In this document: piece by piece, positions 8,128 through 15,944 of the stretch
How positions within the stretch are numbered: position 1 is the first letter of the stretch
Layout of the letters: each line of letters opens with the position of its first letter
DNA from: Neolewinella lacunae
GTDB taxonomy: Bacteria; Bacteroidota; Bacteroidia; Chitinophagales; Saprospiraceae
Assembly: GCF_014349155.1 (NCBI RefSeq)
Contig: NZ_JACSIT010000092.1
Coordinates: 1 to 56,890 of the forward strand
DNA length: 56,890 nucleotides
Reading direction: 5' to 3'
The notes under the pieces: model-generated
Told to the model about the DNA's origin: nothing
What the model saw: only the letters and a program-made list of their open reading frames with translations
Databases searched by the model: none
Position numbers and translations under genes: made by a program

Positions 8128-8682
8128 ATGAAACAGCAAACATCATTCTTCTCCCTTCTCCTCTTCTTTGCGCTGTGCCTGCTGGCATTGCCCGCCAACG
8201 CCCAGCGGCCCACCAACCCCCGCGGCAGTACCACGCCGACGACCACGACGGCCGGCACCCGCAGCGGCGAAACGCGGCAGCCCTCCGCAGTACGTACCGG
8301 ACCTTCCACCACCCGCAGCGCCACCCGCCCGAATAACACCGGCACGACGAGCACCAACTCCAACCCCCGCCGGCAAACGTCCTCCACGAGCACGCCGCTG
8401 CCCCGCAATACGAACACGAATACCGACCCCAACTACTGCCCCCCCGGCGGCAACAACCGGGCCGCGACCAACAACAATAACAACAACCGGAACCGTGGCA
8501 ACGCCAGCGGCTGGGGAAGCACCCGCCCGGCCACCAGCTACGGGACTTCCCCCGGCGCCAACACGACGGTACGGACTTACCCCACCAGCGGCGGCGTGAA
8601 CGACACGTCATCCACCCGCGGCAAGAAAGGCAAAAAGAAAGACCGCTTCGGTGGATTCGACGATGTCTACCGCCAGGACTAA
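8128..8682 (+). CDS. Thr/Asn/Arg-rich secreted protein of unknown function
   Basis: I do not recognise a family. From ATG 8128 the 184-residue product has a clear signal peptide (MKQQTSFFSLLLFFALCLLA, cleavage after ALPANA). The rest is low-complexity: Thr, Pro, Ser and Arg up to about residue 105, then a poly-Asn stretch with Arg, then Gly/Ser/Thr. The end is a basic GKKGKKK patch followed by DRFGGFDDVYRQD, which looks like a short conserved tail. An upstream ATG at 8095 is in frame but would put 11 polar residues before the signal, so 8128 is preferred. Possibly a disordered cell-envelope or extracellular protein. It is followed by a strong terminator, so it is transcribed alone. Confidence 0.7.
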   Translation: MKQQTSFFSLLLFFALCLLALPANAQRPTNPRGSTTPTTTTAGTRSGETRQPSAVRTGPSTTRSATRPNNTGTTSTNSNPRRQTSSTSTPLPRNTNTNTDPNYCPPGGNNRAATNNNNNNRNRGNASGWGSTRPATSYGTSPGANTTVRTYPTSGGVNDTSSTRGKKGKKKDRFGGFDDVYRQD

Positions 8683-8730
8683 ACCCCTCACAGATTAATC
8701 CCCTCTGAACAAAGTCATTCCCCATTTTCC

Positions 8731-8773
8731 CGATCCCGTTCGCCATCCCGGTGTACGGGATCGCTTTTTTTTT
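8731..8773 (+). terminator. Rho-independent terminator after the Thr-rich gene
   Basis: A 9-bp perfect stem CGATCCCGT (8731-8739) / ACGGGATCG (8755-8763) followed by C and nine T (8765-8773). Confidence 0.88.
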
Positions 8774-8807
8774 GGGGGAGGGTGGTGTGCGGGGCGCAGC
8801 TGCTTTC

Positions 8808-8838
8808 TTGTGGGATGCTCTTTGGCAACTTACCTTTG
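8808..8838 (+). promoter_or_regulatory. Bacteroidota promoter of the TolB-like/TPR gene
   Basis: TTG at 8808-8810, 20 bp, then TACCTTTG at 8831-8838, a full match to the -33/-7 promoter of Bacteroidota. The expected transcription start falls at about 8843-8845, on the ATG at 8844, so the mRNA may be leaderless. Confidence 0.6.
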
Positions 8839-8843
8839 GTGCT

Positions 8844-11156
8844 ATGCACGAGTCTTCCCCACCTTCTCCCACCCTTGTTGAAAAAATCTGGGACCAAAAA
8901 GTCCCCCAACTCCTGGGCACCTACCTGGCCGTAGGATTTGGTGTTTTGCAATTTGTGGAGTTTGTCATCAACCGCTACCAGTTTAACTCCGCCTGGATCG
9001 ATCGCTACCTCTTGCTGTGGCTCGGCTTGATTCCTGCCGTTAGTCTGTTGCTGTACTACCGGGGCTTACCGCCCGGTGGCCGGGGGAGCGCGGGAATCTG
9101 GAAACGGGGGGTGTTCTTCCTCAATCTGCTGATTGTCGGCCTCGTGGTCATTGCCGTTCCGGGCAGCGCTGGCGGGCCGGCGCTGGAAAAAGTGTCGGTG
9201 GCGAACGTCGCCGGTGACCTGGTGGAACGCCTCGTGCCCAGCAGTTCCGCTGTGCAACGCGTGGCCATCTTTGAATTCGAGAACGAAAACCCGGCGACCG
9301 ACGAAGGGTGGTGGGGAATGGCCTACGCCCTGCTGCTGAACGATTACCTACGGCAGCGTCCGGAGGTGCTGACAACCAGTCCGGTAGCCCTCAACAGCTA
9401 CTACGACCGCGTCGAGGAGAAAAAGTACAATGCCCTCAACACCGCTACCCAGCGGAAAATCGCCCAGCGGGCCAGGACGGACTATTTCGTACGGGCCACC
9501 TACAAGCTGAACGAGCTCACCCACGAAGTCAACGGAGCCCTGTACCGCACCAAAGACGGAAAGGCCGTGCAGACCCTTTCCACCAACGCAGGCAGCATCT
9601 ACGAAGCGGTCGAGAACATCGCCGCCCAGATCAACGACTTCCTGCCCCTGTTGCGGGAGTTGGACGGAATAAGCACCCAGCTGCCCGCCGCGTCCTTACT
9701 GACGGACCAACCCGAGGCCCTCGAAGCCTACACCAAAGGCGTCATTGCCTTTGACCTGCAGCCCAACCAGCTTGAAGTGGCGATGGGCCATTACCGCACC
9801 TCGCTGCGCCTGGACCCCAACTGCGCCATCTGTGCCTACGAGATGGGGGATAAATTTTATGGCATGGGCAAAAAGGACAGCTCCCTGGTCATGCTCCGCA
9901 AAGCCACGCGCCTGGCCGAAGTGTTGCCGGAACGCGAACAGTACGGCTACAAAATGATGCTCCTCAACGTCTCAGGGGAGTACGAAAGCCTGGCCAAATT
10001 GATGGAGTCGTACCGGCGGACTTACCCCTACGAATACTACCCCTACCAGGTGTTGGAAAGTTATTATACTTTCACCTACGGGCTGGATTCCACCATTCAT
10101 TTGATGGAGCAGGCGGCCGCCGTTTCCGATCGGGAAAAAGCCCTCAACAGTCTCTACAAACTGTACCTGAAGGCTGAGCGCTATACGGACGCCGAAAACA
10201 CCGTCAAAGACCTCGAACAGGAATTCCCTGACCCGGAAATTACCCAGCGCCGATTTGCGGAAGTATACCGCAGCGCCGGAGACATCACCAAGGCCAGAGG
10301 CATCCTCCAGGAGATGATCGCCGTCGATCCACTAAACATTGAATTGCAAAACCAGCTCCTGCAGTTGGAGCTTTCCTCCGGCAATTTCTTCGGTGCGGAG
10401 GACCTCGCCCGAAAGGTCCTCCAGCAAGCGACTACGCTGACCGACAGTGTCACTGCCTGGACCGTCCTGATCCAGGCCTTCGCCAACCGCGGAGAAACCA
10501 CCCGGGCCCTGGAGGAACTTACCGGGTATGAACAGCGCATTGCCGCAATCACCCCGCGTAGTGTGCTGGTCCTCCAAAATGCCTCTTTCCGTACCGTCAT
10601 CGTTACCCAAACCGAGCAGTGGGCCAAGGCTAAAGCGTACATTGAACAAGTGGCGGAATACGATGCGGAGCGGGCCGAGCTTCTCGCCTGTTATCTGCCT
10701 ATTCAGATGCTGGCCCTCGGTCAGGAAATCCCCGAAGCCATCGAAAAGCTGCGTTCCTGCGAAGCCCTCTTGGCGGCCACCGGCCCGGCCTACGCCAAAA
10801 GTCGGGAAATTTTCCTGCTGGTAGCAGATAAGGAATACGCTGCCGCTGCCGACCGCATAGACAAAGAACTAGCCGCCAAAGTAGACGTGGCCGAAACGAG
10901 CACCTACGCCATGGTTAATCGCCGCGCGGGCCGCTACGATCGGGCCATCGAGCTGATCCGGACCAAAACGGACAAGGGCTATACCCACCCACTGTACTTC
11001 CTGGAACTGGCCAAGACCCTGGTGGCCAAAGGGGAAACCGAAGCGGCGCGCGAACCCCTCCAAAAGGCCCTCGATACTTACCGCAACGCCGACCCCGATC
11101 ACCTTTTCGCTAAGGAAGCCTTGGCGTTGGCAGCGCAGGTGGGGTTGAATCAGTAA
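8844..11156 (+). CDS. Membrane-anchored TolB-like / TPR-repeat protein
   Basis: A 770-residue protein from ATG 8844. An in-frame ATG at 8751 exists, but it overlaps the upstream terminator and precedes the promoter, so it is rejected. A short cytoplasmic N-terminus (EKIWDQKVPQLLGTYLAVGF) leads into about three hydrophobic segments within the first 110 residues. A TolB N-domain/FlgO-like module follows (about 135-270; RVAIFEFENENPATDEGWWG), then a long array of helical TPR-like repeats (from about PEALEAYTKGVIAF to the C-terminus). This architecture is common in Bacteroidota, where N-terminal DNA-binding or kinase domains are sometimes fused; none is present here. Role unknown, perhaps an envelope scaffold or sensor. 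Flanking terminators isolate it from both enzyme operons. Confidence 0.8.
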   Translation: MHESSPPSPTLVEKIWDQKVPQLLGTYLAVGFGVLQFVEFVINRYQFNSAWIDRYLLLWLGLIPAVSLLLYYRGLPPGGRGSAGIWKRGVFFLNLLIVGLVVIAVPGSAGGPALEKVSVANVAGDLVERLVPSSSAVQRVAIFEFENENPATDEGWWGMAYALLLNDYLRQRPEVLTTSPVALNSYYDRVEEKKYNALNTATQRKIAQRARTDYFVRATYKLNELTHEVNGALYRTKDGKAVQTLSTNAGSIYEAVENIAAQINDFLPLLRELDGISTQLPAASLLTDQPEALEAYTKGVIAFDLQPNQLEVAMGHYRTSLRLDPNCAICAYEMGDKFYGMGKKDSSLVMLRKATRLAEVLPEREQYGYKMMLLNVSGEYESLAKLMESYRRTYPYEYYPYQVLESYYTFTYGLDSTIHLMEQAAAVSDREKALNSLYKLYLKAERYTDAENTVKDLEQEFPDPEITQRRFAEVYRSAGDITKARGILQEMIAVDPLNIELQNQLLQLELSSGNFFGAEDLARKVLQQATTLTDSVTAWTVLIQAFANRGETTRALEELTGYEQRIAAITPRSVLVLQNASFRTVIVTQTEQWAKAKAYIEQVAEYDAERAELLACYLPIQMLALGQEIPEAIEKLRSCEALLAATGPAYAKSREIFLLVADKEYAAAADRIDKELAAKVDVAETSTYAMVNRRAGRYDRAIELIRTKTDKGYTHPLYFLELAKTLVAKGETEAAREPLQKALDTYRNADPDHLFAKEALALAAQVGLNQ

Positions 11157-11235
11157 CTGCTTCCCGAAGCCATTGCAGCAAGCGGTTGGGGGTCCGGGAT
11201 AGCAAGGTGGAGCCTCGGGCGAAGGAAATTGTAAA

Positions 11236-11276
11236 CCCTACGGCGAAGCAAGATCCTGTCTCGCTTCGCCGTAGGG
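11236..11276. terminator. Strong hairpin between convergent genes
   Basis: A perfect 14-bp stem, CCCTACGGCGAAGC (11236-11249) pairing with GCTTCGCCGTAGGG (11263-11276), with a 13-nt loop. It lies between the convergent TPR gene and the beta-helix gene and probably acts as a bidirectional terminator. A long T-run is lacking on both sides, so an alternative role such as mRNA 3'-end protection is possible. Confidence 0.65.
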
Positions 11277-11310
11277 GTAAACCGCTGCGTCTTTTCAGGG
11301 TTTTCGCCCG

Positions 11311-12741
11311 TTATTGTTTGAGGTAGCGCAGGGGAGCTTGCTCGTCAATGCGGATAATGTACACGCCGGAAGCCAGGTTCGTCAGGTCTACGGCGCGGGT
11401 ATTGGCAGCCATTAAAACCCGCTGACCGGTGAGGTTATATACTTCGATGCGGAGGGGGATATCCTTTCCTCCCGCTATGTTGAGGTGCCCATTGCCGGGA
11501 TTGGGGTAAATGCTGAGGGGCGTACTTTCCAGGTCGGCGGCAGTTGTTACCTCCCGTTCTTCCTCCCAGCTTGGACGGGAACTACCACAAGAATTAACCT
11601 GTCCGTTCAAGCAGGCATTGTTGGAAACGTATGAAAGGCCTAGATTTGAGTTGCAGTTGGTCAGCCTTACGACGGGTTTGTTACTGCTGTTACTGTTCAG
11701 ATTGAAAACCCAAGCTTTTTCGCTGCATTTGTTAGCTATGTTGAGCCCCACGACTTCAATTGTAGCGTTTTGTACCCGGCTGATGTTCCCCACGTTACAA
11801 TTGTTGTAATTGCCGCCGAACTGAAAAAAGTTTGGAATTTTCGTTTTACCAGCAGGAACCTGATAAGCAAAATTGACAAATTCCAGCTTCATCTTGCGGA
11901 ACTCGCAGGCATCCTTCCGCTGCCAACTGACGACCCCAGAATTGTAATCGGTGCCGTTATAGTCCGCAATCACTTTGGTGTCCACAATTTTACAGAACTG
12001 TCCGTTAGGGAAGTCAGATCCCCAACCCACCTGAAAGGGGGAACCATTTTTGCGGTGGTAAATAGTGCAGTTCTTTACCAAGGAAACTTCCTGGACGTAG
12101 AGCGCATCGTCGTCGACGGCAATGCGACTATTGCGTACCTCAGATTTGCTGTTGGTTTGTCCGTGTACTCCATCAGTAGTCAACCCAGTACTGATCAGGT
12201 CGCAATAATCAACGATCACCTTTTTGGCCGCCCAGATATGGAATTTACGGGGATTTCTGGACTTGATTCGGTTCACCTTCAGGGTGCCTGTGCCTTCGTA
12301 GCGGATGGCGGACTCTCTGCGACATTCTTTTAGGGCGTTCTGGAAGGCTGCATCAGTCGCATAATCTTCGCGCTGGGCATAACATACGCCACCTTTCCCC
12401 TTAATCTCGGTAGTGATTTTAGCCCATTCGTTCTTTGACCACTGGGTCGTGGTCGAATGGCCAGCGACGATGAACTCGGAATGGGTATTCGAATTGGGGA
12501 TCAGGAACGAACCCGTGATCGTTACGTCCTTCTGGAGTTGAATTTTTTTCCAGCAACTAGGTACTAGAAACTTTGTGCCAATGTCCACACTCTGGTAGAA
12601 AGTCGCTACACCATTGCTGTAGGTGTATTTGAAGTTGGAGTCGCTGGAGCACTTACCGGATGCGGCAGTGGCTTGCCCGAGGGCAAAGAGAACAATAGCG
12701 CTGAGCAATACTGCGCGCTGGAAGATAGATAACAATTGCAT
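11311..12741 (-). CDS. Beta-helix polysaccharide-degrading enzyme with T9SS domain
   Basis: A 476-residue secreted protein. The signal peptide ends near ALGQATA. The central part has the short repeated strands of a right-handed parallel beta-helix, with TTDGVHGQ and NSRIAVDDDALYVQ, the Asp...Asp-Asp pattern seen in GH28/GH49-type inverting hydrolases. It is rich in Cys for a secreted protein. The C-terminus (from about SIYPNPGNGHLNIAG to VYIIRID) is a type A T9SS sorting domain, so the product is exported and anchored or released at the surface. A family-level call is not safe: GH28, GH49 or an unassigned beta-helix lyase/hydrolase are all possible. It is last of the minus-strand degradative genes, separated by 480 bp from the DUF1080 gene. 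Confidence 0.75.
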   Translation of the reverse strand: MQLLSIFQRAVLLSAIVLFALGQATAASGKCSSDSNFKYTYSNGVATFYQSVDIGTKFLVPSCWKKIQLQKDVTITGSFLIPNSNTHSEFIVAGHSTTTQWSKNEWAKITTEIKGKGGVCYAQREDYATDAAFQNALKECRRESAIRYEGTGTLKVNRIKSRNPRKFHIWAAKKVIVDYCDLISTGLTTDGVHGQTNSKSEVRNSRIAVDDDALYVQEVSLVKNCTIYHRKNGSPFQVGWGSDFPNGQFCKIVDTKVIADYNGTDYNSGVVSWQRKDACEFRKMKLEFVNFAYQVPAGKTKIPNFFQFGGNYNNCNVGNISRVQNATIEVVGLNIANKCSEKAWVFNLNSNSSNKPVVRLTNCNSNLGLSYVSNNACLNGQVNSCGSSRPSWEEEREVTTAADLESTPLSIYPNPGNGHLNIAGGKDIPLRIEVYNLTGQRVLMAANTRAVDLTNLASGVYIIRIDEQAPLRYLKQ

Positions 12742-13221
12742 GATGTATGATTTTGCGTAGGTACGGGAGCAGGTCTTGCCTTAAGTCAGATGTTTATGAC
12801 GCAGCGCATAATAAGGAGTTGCAAAATTTTGATTAGCTCATTTCCTACTGTAAAAAAAAGTATTGGTTTGTTTTTTGGGCTCACCGAAAGTGTAGCCGGA
12901 ATTGCTGAGGTATTCGATCGTTATCCCCTTACTGGGCGAGCACGTAGCCAAGGCCGTGAGGAGTATGTCCAAAGCCTACTGCTTTAATGTCCTGCGGTGG
13001 TATTACAGGTATGGGGCTCTACCCCCCCCAGTGTGCTGCGGGGAATCGCTCCAATATATGGGGTAATGGAGCCGGTGCAACCAGCAGGTTTAAGTTTGGA
13101 ACGATTTCGCTATAGACTGGGACGAAATTGACGGGGGTTGTTTCTTGCGGATTGGTAATACGGAAATCCAGAGTTATTTGCCTAACGCAGTACCCGAAGT
13201 ATATTTTATAAATGCCTCTTT
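12742..13221. other. 480-bp gap without a convincing gene
   Basis: Open frames here are short and unlike known proteins. On the minus strand about 66 codons (13221 to 13022) stay open and read like ordinary protein (for example LDFRITNPQETTPVNFVP), but there is no start codon and the frame ends in a G-run. It could be a decayed gene fragment. The part next to 12741 should hold a promoter for the beta-helix gene, but I see no clean TAnnTTTG element. Confidence 0.35.
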
Positions 13222-14046
13222 TTACCTTTTCGACAATCCTGGAACAAAAGCCGAAGCCGGCACAAATTCCTTAAACTCCTTGATTTGAATATTGCGGTAA
13301 TAGATCTCCGCCGTCTCACATTGTAAGCCGATGATGCCTTTGCCGAGGCTGAGCTCGGTGGCGTAATTGACCAGTTGGCCATTGAGTTTGTGGATGGAAT
13401 AGGTGCTGTCCATCACAATCACTTCGCAGGTGTTCCAACCGCCATCCAAAGCGTGGTATTTGGCGTTGGCGGCGCGGTGTTCGCCCTGGCGCTTGGCGGT
13501 GGGCTGGCCGCCGTTTTGGGGCAGAGCAAATTTATCGTCAGCACCCTTCGTCCATTGAAACAAGGTATTGGAAGCCCAGTAATCTCCGGTATGGTTTTCT
13601 TCGGTCAAGTGGTTATACCGGACCTGGTATTCGATGCCGAAGGGCCAGATTTTATCGTCGTAAACGTGGTAATAACAGCCAGCGTCGTACTGGAATTGGT
13701 CGAAATTATTGAAAATCTTTTTGCCCCATTTATATTCGAAGCGAAAAATGTAGCGATCGTAGGCTTTTTTGGTATACATCAGCCCGTGCAGCGCGCCCTT
13801 GTTTTGGGTCAGGTTCAGGCTGTCGGGGTGGTCCTTGAATACGTGCACCATACCGTCGCTGACGGCGAAAATGCGCTTGGCTTCTGCGGCGTCTCCGTTG
13901 CGGATTTTCAGGTTCCAGTTGTCCAGATCTTTTCCATTAAATAGGTCGACGAAACCGCTTTCGGAGGTGGTGGACAGCTTTGCGCTGTTCTTGTTACAGC
14001 TGAAAAGGAGCAGCGGAAGTGCAAATAAGAGGAGTAGCTTTTGCAT
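13222..14046 (-). CDS. DUF1080 (3-keto-disaccharide hydrolase-like) lipoprotein
   Basis: A 274-residue lipoprotein from ATG 14046 (MQKLLLLFALPLLLFSC). A longer in-frame ORF reaches 14352 but would overlap the preceding gene by more than 200 bp in another frame and bury the signal peptide, so it is rejected. The mature part is a concanavalin-like beta-sandwich of the DUF1080 family: FVDLFNGKDLDNWNLK near the start, FRFEYKWG, CYYHVYDD, GEHRAANAKYHALDGGWNTCEV, and IQIKEF at the end. Family members are linked to hydrolysis of 3-keto-glycosides or to sugar binding; the exact substrate is open. It is the last gene of the six-gene minus-strand run, 71 bp after the DUF5060 gene. Confidence 0.85.
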   Translation of the reverse strand: MQKLLLLFALPLLLFSCNKNSAKLSTTSESGFVDLFNGKDLDNWNLKIRNGDAAEAKRIFAVSDGMVHVFKDHPDSLNLTQNKGALHGLMYTKKAYDRYIFRFEYKWGKKIFNNFDQFQYDAGCYYHVYDDKIWPFGIEYQVRYNHLTEENHTGDYWASNTLFQWTKGADDKFALPQNGGQPTAKRQGEHRAANAKYHALDGGWNTCEVIVMDSTYSIHKLNGQLVNYATELSLGKGIIGLQCETAEIYYRNIQIKEFKEFVPASAFVPGLSKR

Positions 14047-14065
14047 GGATAAAGTGCTTGAAATT

Positions 14066-14088
14066 GGGCGCGGACGCAGGTGCAAAGG
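14066..14088 (-). repeat. Dispersed GC-rich repeat upstream of the DUF1080 gene
   Basis: Minus strand CCTTTGCACCTGCGTCCGCGCCC, with similarity to the GH2 copy extending over about 40 bp (GCTCTTTT upstream, CAA downstream). Here it is untranslated, 20 bp before the ATG. Confidence 0.78.
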
Positions 14089-14117
14089 AGGAGATAAAAG
14101 AGCGGGGTAAGACCAAT

Positions 14118-15944
14118 TCACTGCCGTACTACCCAAACTACCCAGTCCATTTCTACTTCTGCGGGTGGGACGGGCACGGCTATTGCACCGTTCACTGCAT
14201 CCTGCGTCCGCGCCCGAATCGCATACTGCCCCGTGCGTGGGTTGAAGAGGGAAACGGCGTAGCGGCCCGCTGGCACCTTTAGGGTATTGGCGGGTTTTTC
14301 GCCCATTTTCAGGAGGATGAGGTAAGCCTTGCCCGGCTGGGCCAGTACCCAATCCTGCTCGCTGCTGGTCAATTCATTATTGGGCAGCATGGCGGGCAGC
14401 GGCGGGCGGTTGTCCGCCAGAAACGCAAGTTGGTATCGGCACTGGTCCCAGAATTTGTCGCGGCTGCGAAAGTCCTCGCACGTGAGGTCGGAGTGATCGT
14501 GCTGGTAGCCGAAGTACCATTCCGCTCCCCAGCCACCGGCCAGCAAGTTGCCCCACAGCGCATTCTGGCGGGCCAGATTGTGGGCATTGGCGTGCTTACC
14601 GTTCACGTCAGCATCGGGGACGAGGCTGTGCTGGGCATCGCCGGGTTCGTCGATGGCGATGGCCCAGCCGACCTTTTCCTCGGCGGCTAATTGGTGCCAG
14701 CTGCGGATGTTGGGATACACGAGGCGAAAATCCGCGTGGTGGGTCTGCAAGGATAAGCCGCTGTATTTGCTCTCGGGGCCCAGCAGATCGTAAAACTCCT
14801 GTCCGTTGTGAATGACGACGTGGTGGCGGTAGGGGTCGTTTTCGTAAAAAAAGCGGGCCATGGCCAGTCGCTGGGTAGTGGTCTGCCACGGGGTGGGGTG
14901 GTTCTCAACCCAGCGGCCGTTTTCTTCCCCCATGTTCCAGTTCAGCGCCAGGTGGTGGCCGAAGCGGGCAATCAACTCACGGTAGTAGAGTTTACGCTGT
15001 GGCCCCAGGTCTCCGCCATCCAGCAGGCCCTGATTTTCCATCTCAGCGGTCTTGAAGTGCAAAAACATCCCCCTGCTTTCGCCGTGCTGGAAGATGATTT
15101 CCCACTGGGCGAGCTTACTCACGTCCATGCGCTCGTAGTCATCGTACCTCAGGTAGGGGAACACGTTGCGGTCGTCGCCAGCGATGTTGAGGGTCAGAAA
15201 GCTGAATACATTGAGCCCCTTTTCGGCGAGGTAATTGATCGCTCCGATCAAGGCTTTCCCCTTGCCGTCTTTCCAGGTGGGGTCCCCGGGCCGCCAGTCG
15301 GGGAGGTGCGGAGCCCAGCTTTTTACCAATTGGTCTTTATGGCCATCGTCGTGAAAGGTTCCGTCAAAGTCGGCGTAGGACAGCAAGTTTTCCGGTGCGT
15401 CCGTACCGACTTTGTAGAAGTACTCCCCGGTTTCGGCCCAGACGGGGTATTTACGCCCGTGAAAGAGGAGGCGCCCCCGGGAGCGGAAGTGATCAGGGGC
15501 TTTGTCGTTGGCCGCGACCTCAAAACTCCCCCGCTTCCCGTCGAAAGGGGGCATTGGGTCGCCGGCCCGCGGGTGGTCGGCTACCGCTACGTTGTTGCCC
15601 CGGCGAAAGCTGACCTCGTAGGTCCAACGGCCAATGCGGTCGGGCACAAAATGCACCCTCCAGCGGTCTCCGGCACTGGCACCGGTATTGGCCGCATCGC
15701 CGTCGGCGGCAAAATATCCAGGGACTACGTAGGTTACGGAGTCGTGGCGGAAGGTGACGTCCATCCGGTAGTGCAAAAAGGGATTATGCTGGTGGTTTTC
15801 CGACGTTTTAGGGCCGGTCTGCTCCAGGGTGATGACGTGCCATTTTTTGCGTTCACCCTCGATCTGGACCTGGGCGGACAAGGCCGCTGTAGCCCAAGTG
15901 CAGAGAACAAACAAAGGAAGCATTCGGCAAAGGAGAGGGAGCAT
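14118..15944 (-). CDS. DUF5060-containing putative glycoside hydrolase
   Basis: A 608-residue secreted protein. The signal peptide is MLPLLCRMLPLFVLCTWATA. An N-terminal Ig-like DUF5060 domain (about residues 25-140; KWHVITLEQTGP, YVVPGYFAADGDA, GRWTYEVSF) precedes a probable TIM barrel. The barrel carries candidate catalytic Glu residues in LNWNMGEENGRW and AIAIDEPGDA, spaced as in clan GH-A retaining enzymes. A short C-terminal beta domain ends in DWVVWVVRQ. The ATG at 15944 shares one base with the stop of the upstream sulfatase (TAATG), so the two are probably translationally coupled. Substrate unknown. Confidence 0.8.
   Translation of the reverse strand: MLPLLCRMLPLFVLCTWATAALSAQVQIEGERKKWHVITLEQTGPKTSENHQHNPFLHYRMDVTFRHDSVTYVVPGYFAADGDAANTGASAGDRWRVHFVPDRIGRWTYEVSFRRGNNVAVADHPRAGDPMPPFDGKRGSFEVAANDKAPDHFRSRGRLLFHGRKYPVWAETGEYFYKVGTDAPENLLSYADFDGTFHDDGHKDQLVKSWAPHLPDWRPGDPTWKDGKGKALIGAINYLAEKGLNVFSFLTLNIAGDDRNVFPYLRYDDYERMDVSKLAQWEIIFQHGESRGMFLHFKTAEMENQGLLDGGDLGPQRKLYYRELIARFGHHLALNWNMGEENGRWVENHPTPWQTTTQRLAMARFFYENDPYRHHVVIHNGQEFYDLLGPESKYSGLSLQTHHADFRLVYPNIRSWHQLAAEEKVGWAIAIDEPGDAQHSLVPDADVNGKHANAHNLARQNALWGNLLAGGWGAEWYFGYQHDHSDLTCEDFRSRDKFWDQCRYQLAFLADNRPPLPAMLPNNELTSSEQDWVLAQPGKAYLILLKMGEKPANTLKVPAGRYAVSLFNPRTGQYAIRARTQDAVNGAIAVPVPPAEVEMDWVVWVVRQ
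14197..14213 (+). repeat. Possible diverged copy of the dispersed repeat
   Basis: TGCATCCTGCGTCCGCGCCC matches the repeat except for one inserted or changed base. It lies inside the 3' end of the DUF5060 gene, inverted relative to the copy at 14066, about 110 bp away. Confidence 0.4.

Noticed and set aside
12790-12987. 65-codon plus-strand frame
   Set aside because: No signal, domain or promoter; lies in the upstream region of the beta-helix gene.
14047-14352. N-terminal extension of the DUF1080 gene in the same frame
   Set aside because: It overlaps the end of the DUF5060 gene, has no signal peptide at its start and would place the lipoprotein signal internally.
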